A stretch of DNA of 64,000 nucleotides from Butyrivibrio hungatei DSM 14810 (GTDB lineage Bacteria > Bacillota > Clostridia > Lachnospirales > Lachnospiraceae): positions 184,877 through 248,876 of the forward strand of contig NZ_FRDH01000007.1 of NCBI RefSeq assembly GCF_900143205.1. Direction: 5' to 3'. Position numbers and translations under genes: made by a program. Shown in pieces: positions 28,363 through 37,048 of the stretch (the stretch's first letter is position 1; every line of letters starts with the position of its first letter). Below the pieces are notes generated by a model. The model saw only the letters and a list, made by a program, of their open reading frames with translations. It was not told the origin of the DNA and searched no databases.

Positions 28363-29550
28363 TTATTTAACCATATCAAGCGCTGCTCTGATGACCTGAT
28401 CCATATTATAGTACTTGTAAGCTCCAAGTCTTCCGCCAAACTGGATATTTGGATATTCCTTTGCAAGATTAAGATACTTTGCAAAAAGAGTATTATTCTT
28501 TTCATCATTCATTGGATAATAAGGTTCATCGCCATGCTTCCAGGTTGCAGGATATTCTCTTGTTACGATAGTGCCCTTACCATTTCCATATTCAAAGTGC
28601 TTATGCTCGATGATCCTTGTATATGGGATCTCACGCTCAGTGTAATTCACAACTGCGTTGCCCTGGTAGTTATCAACATCAGGAATGTCCTCTGTCTCAA
28701 ATCTAAGTGATCTGTATTCCAAAGTTCCAAGCTTGTAGCCAAAGAACTCATCGATCATGCCTGTAAAGAGCATATTATCAAACTCATCGCCATTTACTGA
28801 TGAAAGTGGCTGTGCAGGTACGTTTCCTTCAATCTTAACAAAGTCATAGTAATCAACGCCTGTCTTAACAGTGATGCTGCCTGAAACCTTTTCTGTTCCC
28901 TCTCCTATCAAAAGGAGCTTCTCAATAAGTGCTGTGTAGCCTCCAATAGGAATTCCCTGATATCTATCATTAAAGTAATTGTTGTCGTAAATATATCTCA
29001 TAGGAAGTCTCTTGATGATAAAGGCTGGAAGTTCCTTACAGTCTCTTCCCCATTGTTTCTCAGTGTAGCCCTTAACAAGCTTCTCATAGATATCTCTTCC
29101 AGCAAGGCTAAGTGCCTGCTCTTCAAGATTATCTGCGGTAAAAGAATCTGTGCCTTTCTCCGCTTTCATTCTCTCAATCTCCTCATTGGCCTGCTTGGAA
29201 ATGATAGCCTTAGCCTCTTCAGGAGTCTTGATGTTCCACATCTTGCTAAATGTGTTCATATTAAAAGGAAGATTATAAAGCTCATCCTTATAAACAGCAA
29301 CAGGACTGTTGATGTAGTTATTAAACTCCGCAAAGTTATTAACATAGTCCCAGACCTCTTTGTCAGAAGTATGGAAGATATGTGCACCATACATATGAAC
29401 ATTTATCCCCATTCTGTTCTCTGTATAGATGTTTCCTCCAACATGCTCTCTTTTATCTATGACCAGAACGCTCTTGCCCTGCTTAGCTTTCTCATGGGCA
29501 AAGACAGCGCCATAAAGTCCCGCACCAACAACCAGATAATCGTATTTCAT
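28363..29550 (-). CDS. glf: UDP-galactopyranose mutase
   Basis: The 395-residue flavoenzyme converts UDP-galactopyranose to UDP-galactofuranose for surface glycans. The FAD-binding motif VVGAGLYGAVFAHE is at the start, followed by the family signatures GGNIYTE, YGAHIFHT, and KGYTEKQWGRD. Length is normal. It acts in the cytosol and stands between the FliD-like gene and an XRE-type regulator, near the glycan operon. Confidence 0.96.
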   Translation of the reverse strand: MKYDYLVVGAGLYGAVFAHEKAKQGKSVLVIDKREHVGGNIYTENRMGINVHMYGAHIFHTSDKEVWDYVNNFAEFNNYINSPVAVYKDELYNLPFNMNTFSKMWNIKTPEEAKAIISKQANEEIERMKAEKGTDSFTADNLEEQALSLAGRDIYEKLVKGYTEKQWGRDCKELPAFIIKRLPMRYIYDNNYFNDRYQGIPIGGYTALIEKLLLIGEGTEKVSGSITVKTGVDYYDFVKIEGNVPAQPLSSVNGDEFDNMLFTGMIDEFFGYKLGTLEYRSLRFETEDIPDVDNYQGNAVVNYTEREIPYTRIIEHKHFEYGNGKGTIVTREYPATWKHGDEPYYPMNDEKNNTLFAKYLNLAKEYPNIQFGGRLGAYKYYNMDQVIRAALDMVK

Positions 29551-29598
29551 ATAAAAACCTCCAAATTGACGTATTGTCTACGCCGTATGTTTTCGGGC

Positions 29599-29642
29599 AA
29601 AAAAATAGCCCGCGGATTTAATTATATCAAATCCGCGAGGCT
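29599..29642 (-). terminator. Terminator after the XRE-like gene
   Basis: CCTCGCGGATTT and AAATCCGCGGGC form a long stem followed by TATTTTTTT on the minus strand, upstream of glf. Confidence 0.88.
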
Positions 29643-29670
29643 TTTTATACCTTAAATAGATAATGTACTA

Positions 29671-30006
29671 TTAGTCTGCCTGGTACTTATCAAGCTGAGA
29701 GAAATCACCCATCATATCAAGGATCTTCTTACGTCCAACCTTGTTGAGCTTAACATACTGCTGCATTACACGATTCTCAACAATCTTCTTACCAAGGTCT
29801 GTACCCTGCTCAAGAGTAGAAAAATCAACAGGATTAAGATTTAAACGATCACACATCTTGATAACTGTTCCGTAAGCCATACCCTCGATTCCTCTATCTA
29901 ATGCTGTAACAAGTGTACTATATGGAATAGACATATCTAAAGCGAACTGTCTGACACTCTTATACTGCTGTAGAATTTCTTTTTTTAAAATTTCTGCCTT
30001 TGTCAT
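29671..30006 (-). CDS. XRE-family helix-turn-helix regulator
   Basis: The 111-residue protein has a Cro/C1-type HTH near residues 14-60 (SVRQFALDMSIPYSTLVTAL then a GTVIKMCDRLNLNP helix) and a short C-terminal helical tail ending GRKKILDMMGD. The layout matches small single-domain regulators. It is flanked by its own promoter and terminator, so it is monocistronic; its targets are unknown. Confidence 0.8.
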   Translation of the reverse strand: MTKAEILKKEILQQYKSVRQFALDMSIPYSTLVTALDRGIEGMAYGTVIKMCDRLNLNPVDFSTLEQGTDLGKKIVENRVMQQYVKLNKVGRKKILDMMGDFSQLDKYQAD

Positions 30007-30359
30007 AGCGCTATCCTCCTACTTATTATTTTTCTTGCAAAAATAATCTTACCTTTTTGCACAAACAAGTCTACCACATAGACGTTATTTCGTCATTCAC
30101 TTTTTAGGGGAATTTTCCAATAAAATTTTATCGAGTTTGACTACAGTTTTTTGGCATTTTAACGAAATTGCAATCGATAACAAGAATTTGCGAAAGTGTT
30201 CACACATTCTTCACAATTCATTGATACAATAAATGCTTTTTTACGTCCACCAAGAGCCAATCTTAACCTTTGAACCGTAGGAATTATCTGAACAATTGAC
30301 GAAAAAACAAACAGCACGAAAGTGCTGTTTGTCATGCATTTCTGTATGTTATTTAGTTA
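30007..30359. other. 353-bp intergenic region
   Basis: It holds the XRE-gene promoter (TTGTTT at 30063-30068, 17 bp, TATTTT at 30040-30045) and the terminator of the downstream-facing glycan operon near 30302-30332. The middle part (about 30100-30300) is AT-rich, has no credible frame, and I see no structured element in it. Confidence 0.5.
30302..30332 (-). terminator. Terminator of the six-gene glycan operon
   Basis: A perfect 11-bp stem ACAAACAGCAC with a 4-nt loop (30307-30332) and a minus-strand T run, 28 bp after the zinc-ribbon gene. Confidence 0.92.
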
Positions 30360-31097
30360 TTAGTTTTTCACTTCTTCAATCTTTTTAGTTAAAAATACTA
30401 TAACTTCATTGTAAATATCTTTCGGAATACTATAAACTTTATGCACATTTCCCGCACATTGAACGTCTATAGTACCCATTTTCCTATTAACTGCAACGAT
30501 ATTTTTGTAGTCCAAAGTTTCCTTCTTCATACCGCCTGCAGGAGTAAATTCAAGTCTCTCTGAAAAGAGCTTCAGCTCACCTTCCAACAAACCACTGGAA
30601 GCCTTGAACTCATACTCTGGCATGTCATCTCCAAGAACAGTCTCAAAGCCTTTTTCACCAGTCTCTGATATCATAACAGGCTGAGATATCTCTTCTTTTG
30701 AGATACTCTCTGCATTATGACCATCCTCAGTTCCTTCCATTTCATTGACAAGAGTCTCAATAAGACTTGTGGCTGTATTGAAGTGTGCCTTGATCTCAAA
30801 ATCAGCATCTAAGAGGATTTGGATCGATTTGTTCCTTACACCAACTCTAAACTTAATAGTGTGGAAACCAGCCTCCAAAACTATCAATAATCCTTCTCCG
30901 GCTTTAACCTCATACATGAGCCTCTCATCAATAAATACGAGCATATTGCCAAGAGCCAGATCTACAGCGCCCATGCTGTAAATATGCATGAGATAATGCT
31001 TACTGGTATCATAAAGTCTTTTGCCACAAAATGGACAAAAGTTGATCTTTGTATTTATGTCATCCGCTAGAGTCTGCTTACAATTAGGACATCTCAT
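30360..31097 (-). CDS. Zinc-ribbon protein with a C-terminal PH/GRAM-like domain
   Basis: The 245-residue protein starts with a zinc ribbon (CPNC at residues 3-6 and CPFC at 21-24). Then comes a beta-rich domain (LALGNMLVFIDERLMYEV), an acidic linker near 120-165 and a C-terminal beta-rich domain (LFSERLEFTP, TLDYKNIVAVNRKMGTIDV) that resembles bacterial PH/GRAM-like modules. No signal or membrane segment. It is the last gene of the glycan operon, 4 bp after the GT-methyltransferase gene. Function unknown. Confidence 0.65.
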   Translation of the reverse strand: MRCPNCKQTLADDINTKINFCPFCGKRLYDTSKHYLMHIYSMGAVDLALGNMLVFIDERLMYEVKAGEGLLIVLEAGFHTIKFRVGVRNKSIQILLDADFEIKAHFNTATSLIETLVNEMEGTEDGHNAESISKEEISQPVMISETGEKGFETVLGDDMPEYEFKASSGLLEGELKLFSERLEFTPAGGMKKETLDYKNIVAVNRKMGTIDVQCAGNVHKVYSIPKDIYNEVIVFLTKKIEEVKN

Positions 31098-31101
31098 AAA
31101 C

Positions 31102-32640
31102 TCAATCCCTTTCTTCTTCCCTATCGTCTATAATGATACCACTTGTTTTTACAAATTGTGAAGCCCTCACCATGCATACCTTTTCCCTCTCGAATAGCAC
31201 CACATCAAATGAGTGATCATTCCAGGGAAGCTTAGATGTATTGAGGTTTCCGTACACCACATCATCAACAATATTCTTGGCAATACCTGCAGCAAAAGAG
31301 TTATCGCAAACGCCAGCCACAAAAACATCCGGAAATATGTGCTTTAAATACGAACCTGTTGCACCGAAATTACAGCTGAAATCAAGGATCTTAAGAGGCT
31401 CTTTTCTCTCTGCATAAAGATCTGCTATCTTGTCGCAGGCCTCCTGCCAGTGCAGGCAAAATCCCCAGATATCAAAGTCCCACTTGTCTATAAAGGTCTG
31501 GCGGCTCCTTTCCATAGCATCATTGTGCCCTTCAAAGCCGCTTCCACCGTTGTGATAGATAAAGCTGTTAGTACACAGATATTGTTCAAAAGAAGCTGTG
31601 GCAAGTCTCATTCCAAGGTCATCGTCCTCAAAGTAGCCAGGAGAAAATATCTCGTCAAATACCTTGTTATCAGGAGCAACCACCTTCAAGGCATCTCTTG
31701 AAACCAAAAGTGCAAAGCCAGTAAGCCTAAACCTCTTGATATATGGATAGTACATAGGAATGGTATTTACAGCGGCATATTTACTAAAGATCTCAAAGCT
31801 CTTAGTTGCACCAAGCTTCTTGTGCCACAGATTGTCAAGCTCCTGACCCGCATACTCACCAAGAAGTGATGGCGCAACTTCCTGCAAAGAAGCGCTGTTA
31901 GATAAAGAACTGCAGGCTCCCACATTTCTATTTTCATAGAGCCCCATTCTCAGCCAGAAAAGAGCATTTGTTGTAAGAACTGCATCGTTGTTCAAAAAAA
32001 AGATGTCATTGTCCTCATTGCAGCAGTCAGCTCCCTGATTACATCCAACAGGAAAGCCCATATTCTCGCTATTTTCTATGAGTTTAAAACTATAGTCGGC
32101 ACTATCAGCTCTTTCTCTAAGAAACTCGCGAACGCCTTCCTCTGTGGAAGCGTTGTCTACCACTACAATCTCAAGGCTCTCCTTTGGAAGAGACCTCTCA
32201 ACCGAGTCAATGCACATCTTTAATAATTCAAGATCGTTATATGAAAGCACCATAACGCTTACGCCACGAACGCGCACTCTGGTGTCTTTTTTTAATTCCT
32301 GCAATGTCGAAGCGATAACTTCCCTATCGCTGTCTACATCACAGTAAAATAAAGCCATTTCATGGCATAGATAGGCCTTATCAATATTAAAGTTCTGGTA
32401 GTACAGACCAAGCATGTAGAACAGCTCATAATTTGTCTGATCAAAGCTCATACCCTTAGCAATAGCCTCAAATTCAGCTATGCCATCTCCAAGAGCTTCC
32501 CAAATAGACGCCTCCAATACGCACAATCTGGCTGCATCTTCATCACTGCTAAGGCCAATATTTTGGTATTCCTCCTGAAACTCGTATAAAGCTTCCTTGT
32601 AATCACCCTCTGAAATAAGCTGCTCAAGTTTTTCGTACAT
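31102..32640 (-). CDS. TPR-GT2 glycosyltransferase fused to a methyltransferase-like domain
   Basis: Residues 1-110 look like TPR-type helices. Residues about 125-390 are a GT2 domain (GVSVMVLSYNDLELLKMCID, VVVDNASTEEGV, NMGFPVGCNQG, FFLNNDAVL). The last about 90 residues resemble a degenerate Rossmann methyltransferase (KILDFSCNFGATGSYLKHIF), lacking the full SAM pocket. It may transfer and modify a sugar on a protein or polysaccharide. It follows the epimerase gene by 8 bp. Confidence 0.8.
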   Translation of the reverse strand: MYEKLEQLISEGDYKEALYEFQEEYQNIGLSSDEDAARLCVLEASIWEALGDGIAEFEAIAKGMSFDQTNYELFYMLGLYYQNFNIDKAYLCHEMALFYCDVDSDREVIASTLQELKKDTRVRVRGVSVMVLSYNDLELLKMCIDSVERSLPKESLEIVVVDNASTEEGVREFLRERADSADYSFKLIENSENMGFPVGCNQGADCCNEDNDIFFLNNDAVLTTNALFWLRMGLYENRNVGACSSLSNSASLQEVAPSLLGEYAGQELDNLWHKKLGATKSFEIFSKYAAVNTIPMYYPYIKRFRLTGFALLVSRDALKVVAPDNKVFDEIFSPGYFEDDDLGMRLATASFEQYLCTNSFIYHNGGSGFEGHNDAMERSRQTFIDKWDFDIWGFCLHWQEACDKIADLYAERKEPLKILDFSCNFGATGSYLKHIFPDVFVAGVCDNSFAAGIAKNIVDDVVYGNLNTSKLPWNDHSFDVVLFEREKVCMVRASQFVKTSGIIIDDREEERD

Positions 32641-32648
32641 GTCTCACC

Positions 32649-33557
32649 TTAATATTGTTTTATGCTATCAATAAGTGGTGTACTTGCTTCCCACCCTGTA
32701 TCCCTCTTGATCTTTTGAACTGAAGGTCTAAGTGATACAAATGGATCAGCTCTTTTACCAAAGTGCAAAAGAGTTCTGTCAGCCCCAAGATGATCTGCTG
32801 CCTCAAAAACGAAGTTCCTTAGAAGATCATACTTGCCATTAGCGATATTGTAGGCTTCTCCGGACACACCTCGCTCACCAAGAGCCATGATAGCTCCTGC
32901 AGCGTCTACTGCATCAAGATAGTCCCAATATTGCTCGCATGAGCTTAAGTTTACTTCCTGTCCGTCTTTCAATTTTTTTACAAGATCAGGAAGCATCCTG
33001 CCTTCAGGTTCATACTTACCAATAAGGCTAAATATCCTGCCCCATATAAATTGTATTTCGGAGATTTCAGCTTTTTTCTTAAGTAAATAATATGCTGCTG
33101 CCTTGGATGCACCATAAGCAGAGAAAGGTTCCAAGAGCATATTCTCTGTGATCTCAGCATCATCTGACTTAACGCCATATTCCGCCTGAGATCCAATTCC
33201 TACAAATCTAACGCTCTGGGCCTTCTCTTTCAAGCTAATGGCTGAATCCATAGCCTTTAAAGAGCCCTCAATATTGCTGTACTGCGCATCAAAGTCATCT
33301 CTTCCGCCGCCCCAGGCAAGATGGAAGATTATCACATCCTTGCCAGTGACATCAGAAGGATCCATGAGCCCCGCTATCTGGTCATACTCATCCATGCCCA
33401 GCAAAAGAACTCTAAGCTTGTCCGACTCTTTAAATCTGGAGTTGTGTAAAGAGCCCTTTCTGCCAATGGCATAAACCTTGTAGTCGCTATCCAGCAAAGC
33501 TTCTGTGAGATTAGCGCCCGCAAAGCCAAAGGCTCCGGTAACTACAGCTGTTTTCAT
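32649..33557 (-). CDS. NAD-dependent epimerase/dehydratase (probable CDP-dideoxyhexose reductase or epimerase)
   Basis: The 302-residue short-chain dehydrogenase has the cofactor motif VTGAFGFAGANL at its start and the catalytic YGASK (YxxxK) near residue 145. It stands directly after rfbH and rfbG. By position it would be the RfbJ/RfbS/RfbE-type step that finishes a CDP-3,6-dideoxyhexose; the exact sugar cannot be told. The start at 33557 is 1 base after the RfbH stop; a GTG at 33569 is the alternative. Confidence 0.75.
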   Translation of the reverse strand: MKTAVVTGAFGFAGANLTEALLDSDYKVYAIGRKGSLHNSRFKESDKLRVLLLGMDEYDQIAGLMDPSDVTGKDVIIFHLAWGGGRDDFDAQYSNIEGSLKAMDSAISLKEKAQSVRFVGIGSQAEYGVKSDDAEITENMLLEPFSAYGASKAAAYYLLKKKAEISEIQFIWGRIFSLIGKYEPEGRMLPDLVKKLKDGQEVNLSSCEQYWDYLDAVDAAGAIMALGERGVSGEAYNIANGKYDLLRNFVFEAADHLGADRTLLHFGKRADPFVSLRPSVQKIKRDTGWEASTPLIDSIKQY

Positions 33558-33558
33558 A

Positions 33559-34905
33559 TTATCTACCACATGCCTTTTTGATCACATCAGATACGAAGTC
33601 GATCTTCTCATCTGTAAGTCCTGGATATACGCCGATCCAGAAAGCATTGTTCATAACTCTATCTGTAACATCAAGTGAACCAACTACACGGTAGTCCTTA
33701 CCCTCTACATACTCATCAAAGCATGGATGCTTGATAAGGTTACCAGAGAAAAGAAGTCTGGTCTGAATGTTATTCTCTTCAAGAGCCTTAGTAATATCGT
33801 TACGGGTAAATGTAGCACCCTCTTTTACGCACATGATAAATCCAAACCATGAAGGATTAGAGTTCTCTGCTCTCTCAGGAAGCTCCAGAACATCTGAAAG
33901 CTCCTGAAGGTTAGCCTTAAATCTATCCCAGTTCTTACGTCTAGCATCAGCAAATGGAATGAGCTTATCAAGCTGAGCACAGCCAACTGCTGCCTGCATA
34001 TCAGTTGCCTTAAGATTATATCCAAGATGGCTATATACATATTTGTGATCATAGCCAACTGGAAGCTTACCAAACTGGCCATCAAATCTATGTCCGCAGA
34101 AGTTATCCTTACCTGGAGGACATACGCAGTCTCTGCCCCAGTCTCTGAAGCTTCTGACAAGTCTGTGAAGAAGACCGTTGTTGGTATAAACGCATCCGCC
34201 CTCACCCATTGTGATGTGGTGTGGTGGATAGAAGCTTGATGTAGCGATATCGCCCCAGGCACCTGTAAGTCTGGTCTCGCCATCAATTGTATATTCTGAA
34301 CCAAGAGCATCACAGTTATCTTCTACAAGCCAAAGGTTGTGCTTGTCGCAGAAGGCTCTTACTTCTTTAAGATCAAATGGATTACCAAGTGTATGAGCGA
34401 TCATAACAGCCTTGGTCTTTTCTGAAAGTGCTTCCTCAAGCTTAGTAACATCGATATTGTATTGAGGAATAGTAACGTCAACAAATACAGGAACTGCGCC
34501 GTACTGCATGATAGGAGCAACTGTTGTAGGAAATCCGCAAGCAACTGTAATGACTTCGTCGCCTCTTTTCACCTGTCTATCTCCAAGTTCCTTGCCTGTA
34601 AGTGCCATAAATGCAATAAGGTTAGCTGACGAACCACTGTTAACAAGGCTAGCGTGCTTAACTCCAAGAAGCTTAGCAAATCTCTCCTCAAACTCATCAG
34701 TATATCTTCCAGCTGTAAGCCAGAAATCAAGTGAAGAATCCACAAGATTAATCACTTCTTTATCATCAAATACTCTTCCTGAATAAGGGATTCTGTCTCC
34801 CTTGTTAAAAGACTCTCTGTCTACCTTTAAAAACTTCTCATAATACTCTGCTACAAGCTCTTTTATCTGCTGTCTTGCAGCCTGCTCGTTGTTACTAATT
34901 GCCAC
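33559..34905 (-). CDS. rfbH: CDP-4-keto-6-deoxyglucose 3-dehydrase, RfbH/E1 type
   Basis: The 448-residue PLP-fold enzyme has the E1 signature: the usual Schiff-base Lys is replaced by His in SSFYPPHHITMGEGG. A cysteine cluster RDWGRDCVCPPGKDNFCGHR, proposed to hold a [2Fe-2S] centre, follows. It performs C3 dehydration in CDP-3,6-dideoxyhexose synthesis. It needs a reductase partner (E3), which is not encoded nearby. Length and start (MAISNNEQAARQQI) fit the family. Confidence 0.93.
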   Translation of the reverse strand: MAISNNEQAARQQIKELVAEYYEKFLKVDRESFNKGDRIPYSGRVFDDKEVINLVDSSLDFWLTAGRYTDEFEERFAKLLGVKHASLVNSGSSANLIAFMALTGKELGDRQVKRGDEVITVACGFPTTVAPIMQYGAVPVFVDVTIPQYNIDVTKLEEALSEKTKAVMIAHTLGNPFDLKEVRAFCDKHNLWLVEDNCDALGSEYTIDGETRLTGAWGDIATSSFYPPHHITMGEGGCVYTNNGLLHRLVRSFRDWGRDCVCPPGKDNFCGHRFDGQFGKLPVGYDHKYVYSHLGYNLKATDMQAAVGCAQLDKLIPFADARRKNWDRFKANLQELSDVLELPERAENSNPSWFGFIMCVKEGATFTRNDITKALEENNIQTRLLFSGNLIKHPCFDEYVEGKDYRVVGSLDVTDRVMNNAFWIGVYPGLTDEKIDFVSDVIKKACGR

Positions 34906-34917
34906 AATAAATCTCCT

Positions 34918-35955
34918 TTATTTTTCAAAATACTCTTTTATCTGCTTCTCAGTGCAGGAAATTGCGTTGCCAGCCATATATTCGGAGGTCCATTCAACAG
35001 TCTTGCTGACAGCCATATCGATATCCCACTTTGGTGACCAGCCTAGTTTACTCTTTATTTTTGAACAGTCAAGTTTGAGGTAATTTGCCTCGTGAGGGCC
35101 TCCGTCAGGCTTAACCTCAACCTTAAAATCACCCTTCCACTCTCTCTTGAATATCCCTGTAAGTCTGCCAGCTGTGACAGCATCGCTCTCATTAGGCCCT
35201 ACATTATAATAGCCAGCATACTTGTGGTCCTCGTACTGCTTCTGAGCCAGTAAAAGATATGCTGAAAGAGCCTCAAGCACATGCTGGAATGGTCTTGTTG
35301 AATCAGGATTCCTAAGAACGATAGGCTCTCCTGCCATAGCAGCTCTTACACAGTCAGGAATGATCCTGTCTCTTGCAAAGTCGCCGCCTCCAATAACGTT
35401 ACCAGCTCTTGCTGTTGAAGTTGCTATATTAAGTTCATTAAAGAATGAATTCACATAAGAATGAGTCACAAGCTCAGAGCATGACTTACTATTAGAATAT
35501 GGATCATAGCCATCAAGCTTCTCATCCTCTCTATATCCCCACTCCCACTCATTGTTCTGGTAAACCTTGTCTGTAGTTACATTGAGAAAAGACTTAACGC
35601 CGCCCTTTCTGACGCACTCACAGATATTAACTGTTCCCATCACATTGGTCTCGTAGGTATATCTTGGCTCCTCATAAGATGTTCTGACAATAGGCTGCGC
35701 AGCCAGATGAAATACTATCTCAGGCCTTGCCTCGTCAAAAAACTTCTGTAATTTATCAAAATCTCTGATGTCTCCAATGCAGGAGTGCATATTTTCTGAA
35801 AGCTTAAGGATATCAAAAAGATTGTCTCCCTCAGGTTTCAAAGCATATCCATAAACTTCAGCACCAGCCATCAAAAGGATCTTGGAAAGCCAGCTCCCCT
35901 TAAATCCAGTATGTCCGGTGATAAGAACTCTTTTACCCTTGTAAAAATCTAACAT
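34918..35955 (-). CDS. rfbG: CDP-glucose 4,6-dehydratase
   Basis: The 345-residue SDR enzyme has the NAD motif ITGHTGFKGSWLSKIL at residues 12-27 and the catalytic YSNSK (YxxxK) near 155, with the RPFQHVLEALSAYL segment typical of RfbG. It makes CDP-4-keto-6-deoxyglucose for RfbH. Its start overlaps the preceding glycosyltransferase stop by one base. Confidence 0.93.
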   Translation of the reverse strand: MLDFYKGKRVLITGHTGFKGSWLSKILLMAGAEVYGYALKPEGDNLFDILKLSENMHSCIGDIRDFDKLQKFFDEARPEIVFHLAAQPIVRTSYEEPRYTYETNVMGTVNICECVRKGGVKSFLNVTTDKVYQNNEWEWGYREDEKLDGYDPYSNSKSCSELVTHSYVNSFFNELNIATSTARAGNVIGGGDFARDRIIPDCVRAAMAGEPIVLRNPDSTRPFQHVLEALSAYLLLAQKQYEDHKYAGYYNVGPNESDAVTAGRLTGIFKREWKGDFKVEVKPDGGPHEANYLKLDCSKIKSKLGWSPKWDIDMAVSKTVEWTSEYMAGNAISCTEKQIKEYFEK

Positions 35956-36977
35956 TACTCTCCCTTTTCGACCTCTGCGGCCTCCCTTTCATAATCTGCT
36001 GCCTGCTCGTCATTGCCAAGAGCCCTATAGCACTTAGCCAGAGCCAGTCTTGGAAGCTCTTTTGACTTCCTGAGATCCAAGATACTCTCACATTCATATG
36101 CAGCATTGAAGAACCATATTATAGCCTCATCATAGTCCTTTTGACCATAGTAATATTCACCAAGTTCATAGCACATTTCGCTCGACATTTCGGTATTTGC
36201 ATCTTTTAAGGAACACTTCAAAAGAGTTTTGGTATCATCTGCAATAACTGCTATATGCGCAAGGACGCAGCAGGCCTCTTTTATCTCATCAATAGTCCTG
36301 TTGTTGTCCTTAAGTGAATCCTCAAAAAATGTTCTGGCTTTGATAAAGTCCTCTTTGGTTCCAGCCATCATAAGTTCCCTTGCATACATGTTATGAAGGC
36401 GCTTTGACAGATATCTGCCCTCAGAGATAGCTTTCCTAAAAGACTCAAGATCTCTTCCAGCATGATTCTCTGCTGGTCTGTGAATGATTTCGATCTCGCT
36501 GTTGCAGATAACAGGGTCAATTGCCACCTGCTCATGGATTGGGTCTTCCCACACGAACCTCCTGAGACGTTTAAAGAGCTTTGGTCTAAGCTCCCTGTCG
36601 TAGTTGTAGACAGTTCTGAATGCAAGCTGGTTACAATAGTACATTTGCACAATATCTATATCGAGCTTCAAAAGATCATCTTTTAGCTTCAAAAAGCGCT
36701 CTCTGTTCTCCTCATCAAGCTCCTCATCAGCATCTGCGGAATAAATATAGTCACAACTTGCCTTAGAAAAAGCAAAGTTCCTGGCTTCACTAAAGTCCCC
36801 TGTCCATTCAAAGTCATAGACCTTGGCGCCAAAAGACTCAGCTATTTTCTTAGTTTTGTCGGTAGATCCTGTATCAACAATGATAAATTCATCAGCAATC
36901 CCCTTAAGACTGTTTAAACACCTTGAAAGGTTTGCCTCTTCATCTTTTACTATCATACAAACACTAATCGTAACCAT
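35955..36977 (-). CDS. GT2 glycosyltransferase with C-terminal TPR-like helices
   Basis: The 340-residue protein opens with a GT2 domain (ISVCMIVKDEEANLSRCLNS, IIVDTGSTDKT, WTGDFSEARNFAF, SADADEEL) of the SunS/TPR-linked type. Residues about 200-335 are helical repeats (YYGQKDYDEAIIWFFNAAYE). Such enzymes often glycosylate peptides or surface polymers. GGAGGG precedes the ATG. It is the first gene of the glycan operon. Confidence 0.88.
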   Translation of the reverse strand: MVTISVCMIVKDEEANLSRCLNSLKGIADEFIIVDTGSTDKTKKIAESFGAKVYDFEWTGDFSEARNFAFSKASCDYIYSADADEELDEENRERFLKLKDDLLKLDIDIVQMYYCNQLAFRTVYNYDRELRPKLFKRLRRFVWEDPIHEQVAIDPVICNSEIEIIHRPAENHAGRDLESFRKAISEGRYLSKRLHNMYARELMMAGTKEDFIKARTFFEDSLKDNNRTIDEIKEACCVLAHIAVIADDTKTLLKCSLKDANTEMSSEMCYELGEYYYGQKDYDEAIIWFFNAAYECESILDLRKSKELPRLALAKCYRALGNDEQAADYEREAAEVEKGE

Positions 36978-36997
36978 AATTAACCCTCCATAGTTTT

Positions 36998-37026
36998 ATG
37001 GTACAACAACCTTTACCATGTAGCAA
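36998..37026 (-). promoter_or_regulatory. Promoter of the glycan operon
   Basis: TTGCTA (37021-37026), 17 bp and TACCAT (36998-37003), 21 bp before the first glycosyltransferase. A short dyad (CCATA-GTTT-TATGG) covers the -10 region. Confidence 0.5.
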
Positions 37027-37048
37027 ACATAATGTAAAATTAGGAATT

